Shown: positions 31,387 through 40,042 of the stretch, one piece after another
How positions within the stretch are numbered: position 1 is the stretch's first letter
How the letters are laid out: the number at the start of each line of letters is the position of its first letter
NCBI GenBank assembly: GCA_963720885.1
Contig: CAVRGW010000005.1
Span: 186,001 to 250,000, forward strand
Direction of reading: 5' to 3'
Source: DATLLN01 sp963720885
GTDB taxonomy: Bacteria > Actinomycetota > Thermoleophilia > Gaiellales > JAICJC01
DNA length: 64,000 nucleotides
The notes under the pieces: model-generated
What the model was told of the DNA's origin: nothing
Seen by the model: only the letters and a program-made list of their open reading frames with translations
Database searches by the model: none
Position numbers and translations under genes: made by a program

Positions 31387-31839
31387 TCAGCCGGCCGCGA
31401 TCGCGTCGCCGACTGCGATCGTGCCGCCGTCGAGCACGTCCGCGCGCAGGCCGCCGCGGTGCACGAACGCCTTGATCACGCCGGGCTCGGTCATGCCCTC
31501 GAGGTGCCTGCATGGCTCGCATAGCTCGTAGCCGCGGCAGCGCACTGCCCCGACGTGGAACTCCCTGCCGACCAGATCGTTGAGCGCGATGCCGCGTGTC
31601 GTCACCTGCCGGCGGGAGCGCCCATTGCGCATGTCGATGCCGTGCTCGGCGATCACTGACTCGATCGCCTCGGCCTCAATCAGCGTGATCGCCGTGCCCC
31701 GCGGCGCCCAGGTGTCCGCCGGCGCGAGATAGCGGTCACCCTCGAGGCCCCGGCCGGTGTGGACGACCACGGAATCGACACGGGTCGGCCTGCCCTCCTC
31801 CTCGGCCGCGATGTGGATCTGCTCGACCATGCCGGGCAT
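31387..31839 (-). CDS. MOSC-domain protein
   Basis: 150 aa, a minimal MOSC (molybdenum cofactor sulfurase C-terminal) domain: GRGLEGDRYLAP, LIEAEAIESV, and the cysteine segment GYELCEPCRHLEGMTEPGVI. Stand-alone MOSC proteins are proposed to carry sulfur or bind molybdenum cofactor (YiiM/YuaD type). No Mo-enzyme genes are in view. ATG 31839 is chosen because a -10 lies 8 nt upstream; ATG 31830 is the alternative. Ends 6 bp from the dapB stop. Confidence 0.85.
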   Translation of the reverse strand: MPGMVEQIHIAAEEEGRPTRVDSVVVHTGRGLEGDRYLAPADTWAPRGTAITLIEAEAIESVIAEHGIDMRNGRSRRQVTTRGIALNDLVGREFHVGAVRCRGYELCEPCRHLEGMTEPGVIKAFVHRGGLRADVLDGGTIAVGDAIAAG

Positions 31840-31847
31840 GGGGCAGG

Positions 31848-31853
31848 AGATTA
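31848..31853 (-). promoter_or_regulatory. -10 element, leaderless MOSC transcript
   Basis: TAATCT on the minus strand, 8 nt before the MOSC ATG. Only 13 bp separate it from the dapA -10 on the other strand, so the two leaderless promoters are back-to-back. Confidence 0.5.
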
Positions 31854-31866
31854 GCCTCGGGAGGGG

Positions 31867-31872
31867 TAGAAT
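31867..31872 (+). promoter_or_regulatory. -10 element, leaderless dapA transcript
   Basis: TAGAAT lies 7 nt before ATG 31880. It argues for the second of two consecutive ATG codons as start. Confidence 0.55.
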
Positions 31873-31879
31873 CGTCATG

Positions 31880-32782
31880 ATGGTGTCTGCCCCACTGGGA
31901 ACGCTGCTGACGGCGATGGTCACGCCTTTCGCCGCCGACGGCTCCGTCAACCTCGAGGCCGCGCGGCGGCTGGCCAGGCATCTGGTGGACACTGGCTCGG
32001 ACGGCATCGTGATCGCGGGCACCACGGGCGAGGGCCCGACCGTCACCGACCGGGAGAAGCTGGAGCTGATCGAGGCCGTGGTCGGCGAGGTCGGCGGCCG
32101 CGCCACCGTCATCGCCAACACCGGCAGCTACGACACGCACCACTCGGTGGAGCTGACGACCGCCGCGCTCGGGCTGGACGTCGACGGCTACCTGGTGGTG
32201 ACGCCGTACTACAACAAGCCGCCGGAGGAGGGGATCGTCGCCCACTTCTCGGCCATCGCCGACGCCGCGGACGGCCGGCCGGTGATCGCGTACAACATCC
32301 CCAGCCGCGTCGTGCTCAACCTCGAGCCGCGCGTGCTCGCCCGGCTCGCCGGGATTCCCAACGTCGTCGCCGTCAAGCAGGCGATGCCCGATCTCGATCA
32401 GGCACGGGCGATCCTCGAACACGGCGGCCTGGCGCTGTACGCCGGCGACGACAACCTGCTGCTGCCGTTCCTGAGGATGGGCGGCACCGGCGGCATCTGC
32501 GTCGTCTCGCACCTGGCCGGATCGCGGCTGCGCGACATGATCGACGCGGCGCACGACGGCCGATTCGAGGACGCCCAGGCGATCGACGAGAGCCTCGTGC
32601 CGCTCTACCGGGCGCTGACGATCACCACCAATCCGATCCCGGTCAAGGCCGGCCTGAACATGCTCGGCCACGATGTGGGCGGCCTGCGCCTGCCGATGGT
32701 CGAGGCGACGATCGAGCAGGTCGGCGTCATCCGCTCCGCGCTCGAGAGCTGCGGCATCCCGGTCCCGGCGCCGACCGCGTGA
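31880..32782 (+). CDS. dapA: 4-hydroxy-tetrahydrodipicolinate synthase
   Basis: Condenses pyruvate with aspartate semialdehyde, the first committed step to diaminopimelate and lysine. 300 aa, MVSAPLGTLLTAMVTPF. Schiff-base lysine K166 (VAVKQA), catalytic Y138 (AYNIPSR) and GTTGEGPTVT are intact. Its TGA overlaps the GTG of the RNase J gene, a dapA-rnj pairing known from actinobacteria. Confidence 0.95.
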   Translation: MVSAPLGTLLTAMVTPFAADGSVNLEAARRLARHLVDTGSDGIVIAGTTGEGPTVTDREKLELIEAVVGEVGGRATVIANTGSYDTHHSVELTTAALGLDVDGYLVVTPYYNKPPEEGIVAHFSAIADAADGRPVIAYNIPSRVVLNLEPRVLARLAGIPNVVAVKQAMPDLDQARAILEHGGLALYAGDDNLLLPFLRMGGTGGICVVSHLAGSRLRDMIDAAHDGRFEDAQAIDESLVPLYRALTITTNPIPVKAGLNMLGHDVGGLRLPMVEATIEQVGVIRSALESCGIPVPAPTA

Positions 32783-34455
32783 GCATGGCCAAACCCGTCC
32801 GCATCATCCCGCTGGGCGGGCTCGGCGAGGTGGGGAAGAACATGACCGTGTTCGAGCAGGACGGCGAGCTGGTGCTGCTCGACGCCGGGCTGACCTTCCC
32901 GCGGCCGGAGATGCACGGCATCGATCTCGTGCTGCCCGACTTCGCGTACGTCGCCGATCGCGCCGACCGCCTGCGCGCCGTCATCCTGACGCACGGCCAC
33001 GAGGACCACGTCGGGGCGCTGCCGTACCTGCTGAAGGAGGTCGGCACCGGGGCGCAGGTGCTGGGAACGCGGCTCACGCTGGGGCTGGTCAAGTCGAAGC
33101 TGGACGAGCACGGCCTGGGCAACGACACGGAGCTGGTCGAGGTCTCGGCGGACGATCCGCCGATCCAGGTCGGCCCGTTCCGCGCGGAGTTCGTGCGCAT
33201 GACGCACTCCATTCCGGACGCTGTGGCCGTCGTCCTGCACACCGACCACGGCACGATCCTGCACACCGGCGACTTCAAGCTCGATATGACCCCGATCGAC
33301 GGCCGCCCCGCCGACCTCGACCGGCTGCGCGCCCTGGGCGACGCCGGCGTCGCGGTGCTGATGTCCGACTCGACGAATGCCGAGAACCCGGGGCGGACGC
33401 CGTCCGAGGCGACCGTCGGCCCGTCCCTGCGGCGGATCATCTCCGAAGCGCCGGGCCGCGTGATCGTGACGTCGTTCGCTTCGCAGATCCACCGCGTGCA
33501 GCAGGTGATCGATGCCGCGACCTATGCCGAGCGCAAGGTCTGCGTGATCGGGCGCAGCATGGTGCGCAACCTCAACATCTCGCGCAACCTGGGCTACGCG
33601 CACGTCGAGGACGACCTGCTGATCCGGCCGCGCGACCTGGATGCCACGCTGCCGCGCGATGTGGTCATCCTCTGCACGGGCAGCCAGGGCGAGCCGCGCT
33701 CTGCGCTGACCCGGATGGCGCTGGGCGAACACCAGTCGGTGCACATCCATCCCACGGACACGGTGATCATGTCCTCGCGCGCCGTTCCCGGCAACGAGGT
33801 GAACGTGCACCAGGTCGTGAACCGGCTGTCGCGGATCGGCGCGACCGTGCTGACGGAGCAGAACGCCTACGTCCACGTGTCCGGCCACGGCTCGGCCGAC
33901 GAGCTGCGAGAGCTGCTGGAGGCGGTGCGCCCGGCGACGTTCGTGCCCGTCCACGGCGAGTACCGGATGCTGCGCGCGCACGGCGAGATCGCAGAGCGGG
34001 CGGGGGTGGCGCGCCACGCCGTGCGAATCGCCGACAACGGCACTGTGCTGGAGCTGGACGGCGATGGCTTGATGGCCGCCGGCCAGATCGAGGCGGGGAT
34101 CACGCTGGTCGACGGATTCAGCGTCGGCGAGCTGCGCGACGAGGTGCTGCGCGACCGCCGGCGGCTGGCGACGGACGGCGTCCTGATCGTGGTCGCCACG
34201 ATCGCCGCCGACACGGCCGACGTCGTCGGTGACCCCGAGGTGATCGTGCGGGGCTTCGAGGCGCCCGACGGCGACGAGGAGCAGCTGCTGGACACCATCC
34301 GCGACGCCGTGGACGATGCGCTCGACGACTGCCAGGCGAAGGGCATCAAGGAGGTGCAGCTCGTGCAGGAGCGGCTGCACGACGCCCTCGCCGCGAAGAT
34401 CTCGCAGCTGACCGGCAAGCGCCCGATGGTGCTGCCGGTCGTCGTCGAGGTCTGA
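32779..34455 (+). CDS. rnj: Ribonuclease J
   Basis: Metallo-beta-lactamase/beta-CASP nuclease with endo- and 5'-3' exonuclease activity in mRNA turnover and rRNA maturation. 558 aa. Zinc motif LTHGHEDHVGALPYL, later HTGDFKLD, beta-CASP motifs including FVPVHGEYRML, and the C-terminal dimerisation domain with QLTGKRPMVLPVVVEV. Translationally coupled to dapA. A hairpin with a GAAA loop follows. Confidence 0.94.
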   Translation: MSMAKPVRIIPLGGLGEVGKNMTVFEQDGELVLLDAGLTFPRPEMHGIDLVLPDFAYVADRADRLRAVILTHGHEDHVGALPYLLKEVGTGAQVLGTRLTLGLVKSKLDEHGLGNDTELVEVSADDPPIQVGPFRAEFVRMTHSIPDAVAVVLHTDHGTILHTGDFKLDMTPIDGRPADLDRLRALGDAGVAVLMSDSTNAENPGRTPSEATVGPSLRRIISEAPGRVIVTSFASQIHRVQQVIDAATYAERKVCVIGRSMVRNLNISRNLGYAHVEDDLLIRPRDLDATLPRDVVILCTGSQGEPRSALTRMALGEHQSVHIHPTDTVIMSSRAVPGNEVNVHQVVNRLSRIGATVLTEQNAYVHVSGHGSADELRELLEAVRPATFVPVHGEYRMLRAHGEIAERAGVARHAVRIADNGTVLELDGDGLMAAGQIEAGITLVDGFSVGELRDEVLRDRRRLATDGVLIVVATIAADTADVVGDPEVIVRGFEAPDGDEEQLLDTIRDAVDDALDDCQAKGIKEVQLVQERLHDALAAKISQLTGKRPMVLPVVVEV

Positions 34456-34462
34456 CGCAGCC

Positions 34463-34496
34463 CGCTCGGGCACTCGGAAACGGGTGCTCCGGAGCG
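34463..34496 (+). terminator. Hairpin after RNase J gene
   Basis: CGCTC-GG-GCAC-TCG pairs with CGG-GTGC-CC-GAGCG around a GAAA tetraloop, with two single-base bulges, 8 bp after the stop. No T-run. Likely end of the dapA-rnj transcript. Confidence 0.5.
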
Positions 34497-34523
34497 AGAA
34501 GGAGTGTCGTCCGAGGGCACGAA

Positions 34524-34529
34524 TACCAT
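34524..34529 (+). promoter_or_regulatory. -10 element before ftsK
   Basis: TACCAT, 5 nt before ATG 34535, leaderless geometry. Confidence 0.4.
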
Positions 34530-34534
34530 CGCCA

Positions 34535-36955
34535 ATGGCCAGGACGACCACGCGACGGACCCATCGCGCTCCTGGTTCAAAGCCGGCTCGGCGCTCGCGT
34601 AAGACCCCCATCCGCTCTCAGACCCCCCAGCGGAAGCGTGCGCCGAGCCGCCCACCCTTTGAGCGCAGGAACGACCTCGTCGGCGGGGCTCTCATCGCCG
34701 CCGGGGTCTTCCTCGCGTGCATCGAGTATCTGGGCTGGGATGGGGGCGTTGTGGGCCAGAAGCTGGATGGCCTGCTCAGGCTCCTGATCGGCGAGGCCAC
34801 GATGGCCCTCCCGCCGATCGCGATCGGCGCCGGCGCGCTGATCTTCCTGGACAGCCCGGTACGACGACTACGCCCGCTACGGCTTGGCGTGGTCACTGCG
34901 ATGGCCACGCTGGTGCTCGCGCTCTCGACCACGGACACGGTCGAGGCGGAGCAGCACGGCGGGCTGATCGGGGCGTATGCACGCACGCTGCTCGAGCACC
35001 TGGTGGGCGGCGTCGGGGTGTCCATCCTGATCGCGCTCGGCACGCTGGCCGCGATCGTGCTGCTGACGGGTGCATCGGTCGGCCTCGTCATGCGCCGGTC
35101 CGGCCAGCACGTCGCCCGCGCCGCCGGCGCGGGTGCGCGCCTGGGCGGCGAGGTCGCCCGCCGTTACCGCGAGCGGCCGACCGGGCCGCCGACGCTGACC
35201 GCCGTGCCCGGCGGGGCCGGGAAGCGGTCGAAGAAGGCTCCGGCGCCGCTGGATGGCAGCCAGGAGTACTCCGACCTGTTCGGCGACGTCCCCGAGTTCG
35301 AGATCCCGGGCGACGAGCCCGAGTCGCTGCCCGAGGTGCTGGAAGGTGCAGAGCCGGTGGCGGACGCCCAGGAGCCGCCCGCCGAGCCCGAGGACGACGT
35401 GCCACCCGACGAGGCGGTGACAGCGGAGGTGAGCCTCGAGGAGCCGGCCGAGCAGCTGCCGCTGGACACCGTGTCCGCGCGGCCGGCGGTCGAGTACCGG
35501 CTGCCCTCGCCCAGCATCCTCAAGCGCAGCAAGGCGGGCGGCGGTCGTGGCCAGGATCACCAGCGGCTGTCCCGCCAGCTGGTGGAGACGCTCTCCAACT
35601 TCGGCATCGAGGCGCGCGTCATCGGCATGGTTTCCGGCCCGCGGGTCACCCGCTACGAGCTGCAGCTGGCGCCGGGCATCAAGGTGAACCGCGTGTCCCA
35701 GCTGCGCGATGACCTGGCCTACGCGCTGGCGACCACCGAGATCCGCATCCTGGCGCCCATCCCCGGCAAGCAGGCGGTGGGCGTCGAGGTGCCCAACCTG
35801 TCGCCGACCATGGTCACATTGGGCGACATCTACGACGAGCCGGGTTCCGGCTCCAGCCCGCTGACCGCCTGGCTGGGCAAGGACATCGCGGGCCACGGCG
35901 TTGCCTGCGATCTGGCGAAGATGCCGCACCTGCTGATCGCCGGCACAACCGGCGCCGGCAAATCCGGCTGCATCAACGCGCTGCTGTCGTCGATCCTGCT
36001 TCGGGCAACGCCCGAGGACGTGCGGATGATCCTGGTCGACCCCAAGCGGGTCGAGCTGAACCACTACGAGGCGATCCCGCACCTGCTGACGCCGGTCGTC
36101 ACGAACATGAAGAACGCGGCGCTGGTGCTCCAGAACGTCGTCCGCGAGATGGAGAGTCGCTACGAGCTGATGGGCGCCTCCAAGACCCGGAACCTGGTCG
36201 AGTGGAACCGCGTGCGCGAGGCCGAGGGCCGCGAGCGGATCCCCTACATGCTGGTCGTGATCGACGAGCTGGCCGACCTGATGATGGTCTCGCCCGCCGA
36301 CGTCGAGGACGCGATCATCCGGCTCGCCCAGAAGTCGCGGGCCGTCGGCATCCATCTGGTGCTGGCGACGCAGAGCCCGCGGGTGGATGTGATCACCGGC
36401 ATGATCAAGGCCAACGTGCCGTCGCGGATCGCGTTCGCCGTGTCCAGCCAGACGGATTCCCGCGTGATCCTCGACGTCAACGGAGCCGAGGCCCTGCTCG
36501 GGCAGGGCGACATGCTCTACAAGCCCCTCGGCACCAGCAAGATGCAGCGCGTCCAGGGCGCGTACATCACCGAGGACGAGATCCGGCGGATCGTCGACGC
36601 CTGCCGCAAGCAGGGCGAACCGACGTTCGAGGAGGAGCTGCTGGAGACGCCGCACGACGTCGAGTCCGAGCAGCTCGACCGTGACGAGGACCCCGTGCTC
36701 GAGGACGCGATCCGCCTGGTCGCCCAGCATCAGACGGCATCGGTCTCACTGCTCCAGCGGCGCCTGCGGGTCGGCTACACCCGCGCCGGCCGGCTGATCG
36801 ACATGCTCGAGCGGCGCGGCATCGTCTCCGGCTACGAGGGCTCGAAGGCCCGCAACGTGCTGATCGCGGAGTCCGACCTGCCGCGGATCCTGGGGGACCG
36901 CCTCGAGGAGCGCGCCGCCGAGCCTGACGAGCAGTCCGCCGATCTGACCTTCTAG
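34535..36955 (+). CDS. ftsK: DNA translocase FtsK/SpoIIIE
   Basis: Septum-anchored DNA pump that clears chromosome DNA during division. 806 aa. A basic N-terminus (about 1-50) precedes four hydrophobic helices (about 50-200), an acidic Pro/Glu linker (about 240-320), and the motor with Walker A GTTGAGKS near residue 470 and Walker B MLVVIDELADLMM. The C-terminal gamma winged helix (SVSLLQRRLRVGYTRAGRLIDMLE) reads KOPS-like sites. Standard length for actinobacteria. Confidence 0.95.
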   Translation: MARTTTRRTHRAPGSKPARRSRKTPIRSQTPQRKRAPSRPPFERRNDLVGGALIAAGVFLACIEYLGWDGGVVGQKLDGLLRLLIGEATMALPPIAIGAGALIFLDSPVRRLRPLRLGVVTAMATLVLALSTTDTVEAEQHGGLIGAYARTLLEHLVGGVGVSILIALGTLAAIVLLTGASVGLVMRRSGQHVARAAGAGARLGGEVARRYRERPTGPPTLTAVPGGAGKRSKKAPAPLDGSQEYSDLFGDVPEFEIPGDEPESLPEVLEGAEPVADAQEPPAEPEDDVPPDEAVTAEVSLEEPAEQLPLDTVSARPAVEYRLPSPSILKRSKAGGGRGQDHQRLSRQLVETLSNFGIEARVIGMVSGPRVTRYELQLAPGIKVNRVSQLRDDLAYALATTEIRILAPIPGKQAVGVEVPNLSPTMVTLGDIYDEPGSGSSPLTAWLGKDIAGHGVACDLAKMPHLLIAGTTGAGKSGCINALLSSILLRATPEDVRMILVDPKRVELNHYEAIPHLLTPVVTNMKNAALVLQNVVREMESRYELMGASKTRNLVEWNRVREAEGRERIPYMLVVIDELADLMMVSPADVEDAIIRLAQKSRAVGIHLVLATQSPRVDVITGMIKANVPSRIAFAVSSQTDSRVILDVNGAEALLGQGDMLYKPLGTSKMQRVQGAYITEDEIRRIVDACRKQGEPTFEEELLETPHDVESEQLDRDEDPVLEDAIRLVAQHQTASVSLLQRRLRVGYTRAGRLIDMLERRGIVSGYEGSKARNVLIAESDLPRILGDRLEERAAEPDEQSADLTF

Positions 36956-36974
36956 GTCCCGAGCCGCCTCCCGG

Positions 36975-36980
36975 TACGCT
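36975..36980 (+). promoter_or_regulatory. -10 element, leaderless DUF4269 transcript
   Basis: TACGCT is 8 nt before GTG 36989; only 33 bp separate ftsK from this gene. Confidence 0.45.
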
Positions 36981-36988
36981 ACGGGCCG

Positions 36989-37852
36989 GTGAGCCAGGAC
37001 TGGTACGACCGGCTGCTGGAGAGCGGCGTGATGGACACGCTGGCGCCGTACAACCCCGTGGTCGTCGGCGCATATCCGCTGGGCATCCCGGCGCCGCACT
37101 CGCGCATCGAGATCGTCTGCCGGTCGGTCGATCTGCCGGCCTTCGCCCGGGTGGTCGAGCGCACCTACGGCGACGCCGAGGACTTCGAGATGCATCCCGG
37201 CCGCCTCGACGAGGAGGAGGCCGTGTTCGCCGAGTTCGAGCTGGACGGGCTGCCACTCGAGGTCGCCGCCCAGCCCGATCACGTCCACCAGCGACTGGCG
37301 GCGGCGACCATCGGCATCTCGCGGATGCTCGACGTCCAGGGCGACACGGCGCGCGCCCGCCTGGAGGCGGCCGTCGCCCGGGGCGAGGACTGGCTGGACG
37401 CCGCGCTCTTGCAAACCGACCTGTCGCGGGCGGCGATCGAGGCCTTCTCGACCGCGAACCCGTCGGTGATGCGGCGCGTGCTGGGGGTCAAGGGGCCTCC
37501 GGTGCCGCTCGCGCGGTACCTCGTGCCTGTGCTGCTCGGACTGGTGTCGATGACGCTGATCGTGCTGGCAACCGCCGGCCGCGGCTCGGCCGACTTCACG
37601 GGGCTGATGCTGCTGCTCGAGGCCGCCGTGCTGGGCGCGGTCTTCGGGACGCGGCTGGGGATGGCTGCGGCGCTCACGCCGCTGGTGCTGATCGGCCTGG
37701 TGATCGTGCCGACCACGGCCACCGGCGGCGACCAGTGCGACCCCGATTGCGGGTCGCAGCTCGCGCAGTACGTGTTCGTCGCGGTGCTGATCGTCAGCGC
37801 GGTCGGGATCACGGGCCTGTTACGGGATCGCTACTTTCCGCGCGAGACCTAG
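36989..37852 (+). CDS. DUF4269-like domain fused to a membrane domain
   Basis: 287 aa. Residues 1-150 match the DUF4269 nucleotidyltransferase-like fold (YNPVVVGAYPLGIPAPHS). The position where family members carry Ser-Asp-Leu-Asp reads S38-R39-I40-E41, so the metal-binding aspartates are missing. From about residue 177 four transmembrane helices follow (two pairs), with two cysteines in a short loop (QCDPDCGS). No known function; a non-catalytic membrane-tethered sensor or scaffold is possible. Sits between ftsK and the rodZ-like gene. Confidence 0.65.
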   Translation: MSQDWYDRLLESGVMDTLAPYNPVVVGAYPLGIPAPHSRIEIVCRSVDLPAFARVVERTYGDAEDFEMHPGRLDEEEAVFAEFELDGLPLEVAAQPDHVHQRLAAATIGISRMLDVQGDTARARLEAAVARGEDWLDAALLQTDLSRAAIEAFSTANPSVMRRVLGVKGPPVPLARYLVPVLLGLVSMTLIVLATAGRGSADFTGLMLLLEAAVLGAVFGTRLGMAAALTPLVLIGLVIVPTTATGGDQCDPDCGSQLAQYVFVAVLIVSAVGITGLLRDRYFPRET

Positions 37853-37853
37853 G

Positions 37854-37859
37854 TAGACT
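37854..37859 (+). promoter_or_regulatory. -10 element of the rodZ-cinA transcript
   Basis: TAGACT immediately after the DUF4269-gene stop, 36 nt before the ATG of the rodZ-like gene. Confidence 0.4.
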
Positions 37860-37895
37860 GGCCCCCGGAGCCGCTTCGGGCGGTCCGCTGTTGTC

Positions 37896-38711
37896 ATGTT
37901 TGAAATCGGTCCCGCACTCCGTGAGGCGCGCGAGCGCCAGCAGCTCTCGTACTCCCAGGTCGAGGAGGGTACGAAGATCCGCTCCCGCTACATCCGGGCG
38001 CTGGAGGAGGAGGACTTCTCGGTGCTCCCCGGCCCGACGTACACGAAGGGGTTTCTGCGGGCGTACGCCGACTACCTGGGCCTCGACGGCAACCTGTTCA
38101 TCGACGAGTTCAACTCGCGGCACCACGACCCACGGGTCGAGCCTGAGCGCGAGATCTACCCCCGCACGCAGGCGCGCCGCCAGCATCGCCACCGTCGCGA
38201 GTCGAGCATCGTCCTGATCGCCCTGGCGGCGATCGTGCTGATCGCGATGCTGGTCTTCCTGGCCGCGAAGAGTCCCGACAACACCGCGCAGCTGCCGCTG
38301 CCGCCCGCGACGAACCCGAGCACGGGCACCGGGGGCGCCTCCGGCGATTCGGGCGGCAAGTCCGACCTGGCGAGCTCCGGTACCACGCCCAAGACGCACA
38401 CCAAGAAGCAGGCCGCCAAGCCCAAGAAGTTCACGGTCGTCATCTCGGCCGCCGGCGACTCCTACGTGACCACCCACGTCGGCTCGATGAGCGGGCCCGC
38501 CGCGGTAACCGAGAAGGGCACGACGCTCGACAACTACCTGCTGCAGGCCGGCATCGACGCCACCGTCAAGTCGGCCAAGCCCGTCTACGTCGCCTTCGGC
38601 GCCCCGGGCAACATCAGCGGCATCACGATCAACGGCAAGACCGTGCAGATGCCCTACATCGGCTCGGCCCAGGCCATGAAGATCTCGGCCACCGGCATCA
38701 CGGCTGCGTGA
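37896..38711 (+). CDS. RodZ-like helix-turn-helix membrane protein
   Basis: 271 aa. Residues 1-75 form the RodZ-type HTH_25 domain (MFEIGPALREARERQQLSYSQVEEGTKI, ALEEEDFSVLPGPTYTKGFLRAYADYLG). A basic juxtamembrane stretch precedes one helix (about 104-124), then a Ser/Gly/Lys linker and a DUF4115-like C-terminal domain. In rods RodZ links MreB to the wall machinery; no mreB is in view. The stop overlaps the cinA GTG. Confidence 0.85.
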   Translation: MFEIGPALREARERQQLSYSQVEEGTKIRSRYIRALEEEDFSVLPGPTYTKGFLRAYADYLGLDGNLFIDEFNSRHHDPRVEPEREIYPRTQARRQHRHRRESSIVLIALAAIVLIAMLVFLAAKSPDNTAQLPLPPATNPSTGTGGASGDSGGKSDLASSGTTPKTHTKKQAAKPKKFTVVISAAGDSYVTTHVGSMSGPAAVTEKGTTLDNYLLQAGIDATVKSAKPVYVAFGAPGNISGITINGKTVQMPYIGSAQAMKISATGITAA

Positions 38712-39970
38712 CCCCTCCCAGCGCGGCCATCCTGCTCACCGGCAACGAGCTGCTGCGCGGGGTGATCTCCGACCGCAACGCGTCGTTCCTGGCCGCCGAC
38801 CTCGAGCTGCGCGGCGTGCGCGTCCGCCGCACCCTGGTCGTCGGGGACGACGTCGAGGACATCGCCGGCGGGCTGCGCGAGCTGGCGGGGATCGCCGACC
38901 TGGTCGTCACGTCCGGCGGACTCGGCCCGACCCACGATGACCGTACGGTCGAGGCCATCGCCCACGTCGCCGGCGTCGGCCTGGTGCTCGACCAGGGGGT
39001 CCTGGATACCGTCACTCGCTGGACGGACGAGATCTCGACCCGGCAGGGCCTCGATCCCGCGATGTTCGAGCCGGGCAACCGCAAGCAGGCGCACATTCCC
39101 GAGGGCGCATCGGTGCTGGGCATCGCGGGCACGGCGCCGGGGCTGGTCGCCGAGGTGGCCGGGGCGAGCGTGGTCGTGCTGCCCGGCGTCCCGTCCGAGC
39201 TCCGGCGGCTGTGGCTGGATGCCCCCGCGCATCCCCGGCTGACCGATCTGTTCGCGCGCGCGGAGCCCCGCGAGCGGCTGCTCCTGCGCACCTACGGGAT
39301 CAGCGAGTCCCGCGTGGCAGACATCTTCGCGGAGTCGGGCGGCGATCCGGAGGGCGTCGAGACGAGCATCTGCGCGCGCAACTACGAGATCGAGATCGAC
39401 GTCCGCACGGATCCGGCGGCCCGGCCGCGGGCCGAGGAGCTGTGGCGGCGGATGCACGGCGCACTGGGGGAGCACGTGTTCGCGACCGACGAGCGGCCGC
39501 TGCCGGAGATCGTGCTGACACTGGCTCGCGAGCGCGGGCTGGCGCTGGCCACCGCCGAGTCCTGCACGGGCGGGCTGGTCGCCGGCGAGCTGACGTCGAT
39601 CGCCGGCAGCTCGGACGTCGTCGTCGGGGGAGCCGTGACGTACTCGAACCAGCTCAAGGAGCGCGTGCTCGGCGTCCCGGCAGACCTGCTCGAGCGGTAC
39701 GGCGCCGTCAGCGCCGAGGTGGCCGAGGCGATGGCGGCGGGTGCGCGCGAGCGGCTGGGCGCAGACGTCGCCGTCTCCGTGACCGGTGTGGCCGGTCCCG
39801 GAGGCGGCACGCCCGAGAAGCCGGTCGGCCTGGTCTTTCTGCATGTCGCGGGGCCCAACGGCGGCAGTGCGCACCGGATGCAGTGGCCGGGCGATCGCGG
39901 CGTTGTGCGCCGGCGGGCGACGGTGGCCGCGCTGCATCAGCTGCGCGACCATCTTCTGACGCTTTCGTAA
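38708..39970 (+). CDS. cinA: CinA: competence/damage-inducible protein, NMN amidase
   Basis: 420 aa, GTG start overlapping the rodZ-like gene. The N-terminal MoCF-like domain (LLTGNELLRGVISDRNASFLA, TSGGLGPTHDD) acts as ADP-ribose pyrophosphatase in homologues. The C-terminal CinA domain (TAESCTGGLVAGELTSI, YSNQLKERVLGV, GVAGPGGGTPEKPVGLV) is the NMN deamidase. Its final codons (LLTLS-stop) lie inside the 18-bp att repeat, so insertion of the adjacent element leaves the protein intact. Confidence 0.94.
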   Translation: MTPPSAAILLTGNELLRGVISDRNASFLAADLELRGVRVRRTLVVGDDVEDIAGGLRELAGIADLVVTSGGLGPTHDDRTVEAIAHVAGVGLVLDQGVLDTVTRWTDEISTRQGLDPAMFEPGNRKQAHIPEGASVLGIAGTAPGLVAEVAGASVVVLPGVPSELRRLWLDAPAHPRLTDLFARAEPRERLLLRTYGISESRVADIFAESGGDPEGVETSICARNYEIEIDVRTDPAARPRAEELWRRMHGALGEHVFATDERPLPEIVLTLARERGLALATAESCTGGLVAGELTSIAGSSDVVVGGAVTYSNQLKERVLGVPADLLERYGAVSAEVAEAMAAGARERLGADVAVSVTGVAGPGGGTPEKPVGLVFLHVAGPNGGSAHRMQWPGDRGVVRRRATVAALHQLRDHLLTLS

Positions 39971-39971
39971 C
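39954..39971 (+). repeat. attL core, 18-bp direct repeat
   Basis: Identical to 43935-43952. It includes the last codons and TAA of cinA, so target choice preserves the host gene. Confidence 0.85.
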
Positions 39972-39973
39972 AC

Positions 39974-39989
39974 CCGCATATCCATGCGG
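39974..39989. repeat. Palindrome next to attL
   Basis: CCGCAT-ATCC-ATGCGG, 2 bp inside the core repeat. The same half-site recurs near attR at 43898-43913. Confidence 0.6.
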
Positions 39990-40013
39990 CTTAGCGGGCG
40001 TCTGGGCACGACC

Positions 40014-40036
40014 GTGCATCACCCGTGCATCACCAG
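40014..40036 (+). repeat. Left subterminal tandem motif (arm-type site candidate)
   Basis: GTGCATCACC occurs twice, 11 bp apart (40014 and 40025), about one helical turn, followed by AG. The same pair in the same orientation and spacing lies at 43832-43854, differing at one spacer base. Good candidates for recombinase arm sites. Confidence 0.65.
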
Positions 40037-40042
40037 GACGAC

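Noticed and set aside
34560..34610. tRNA-like GGTTCAAA segment
   Set aside because: Lies inside the basic N-terminus of ftsK and no acceptor or anticodon arms can be drawn. No tRNA or rRNA gene was found in the window.
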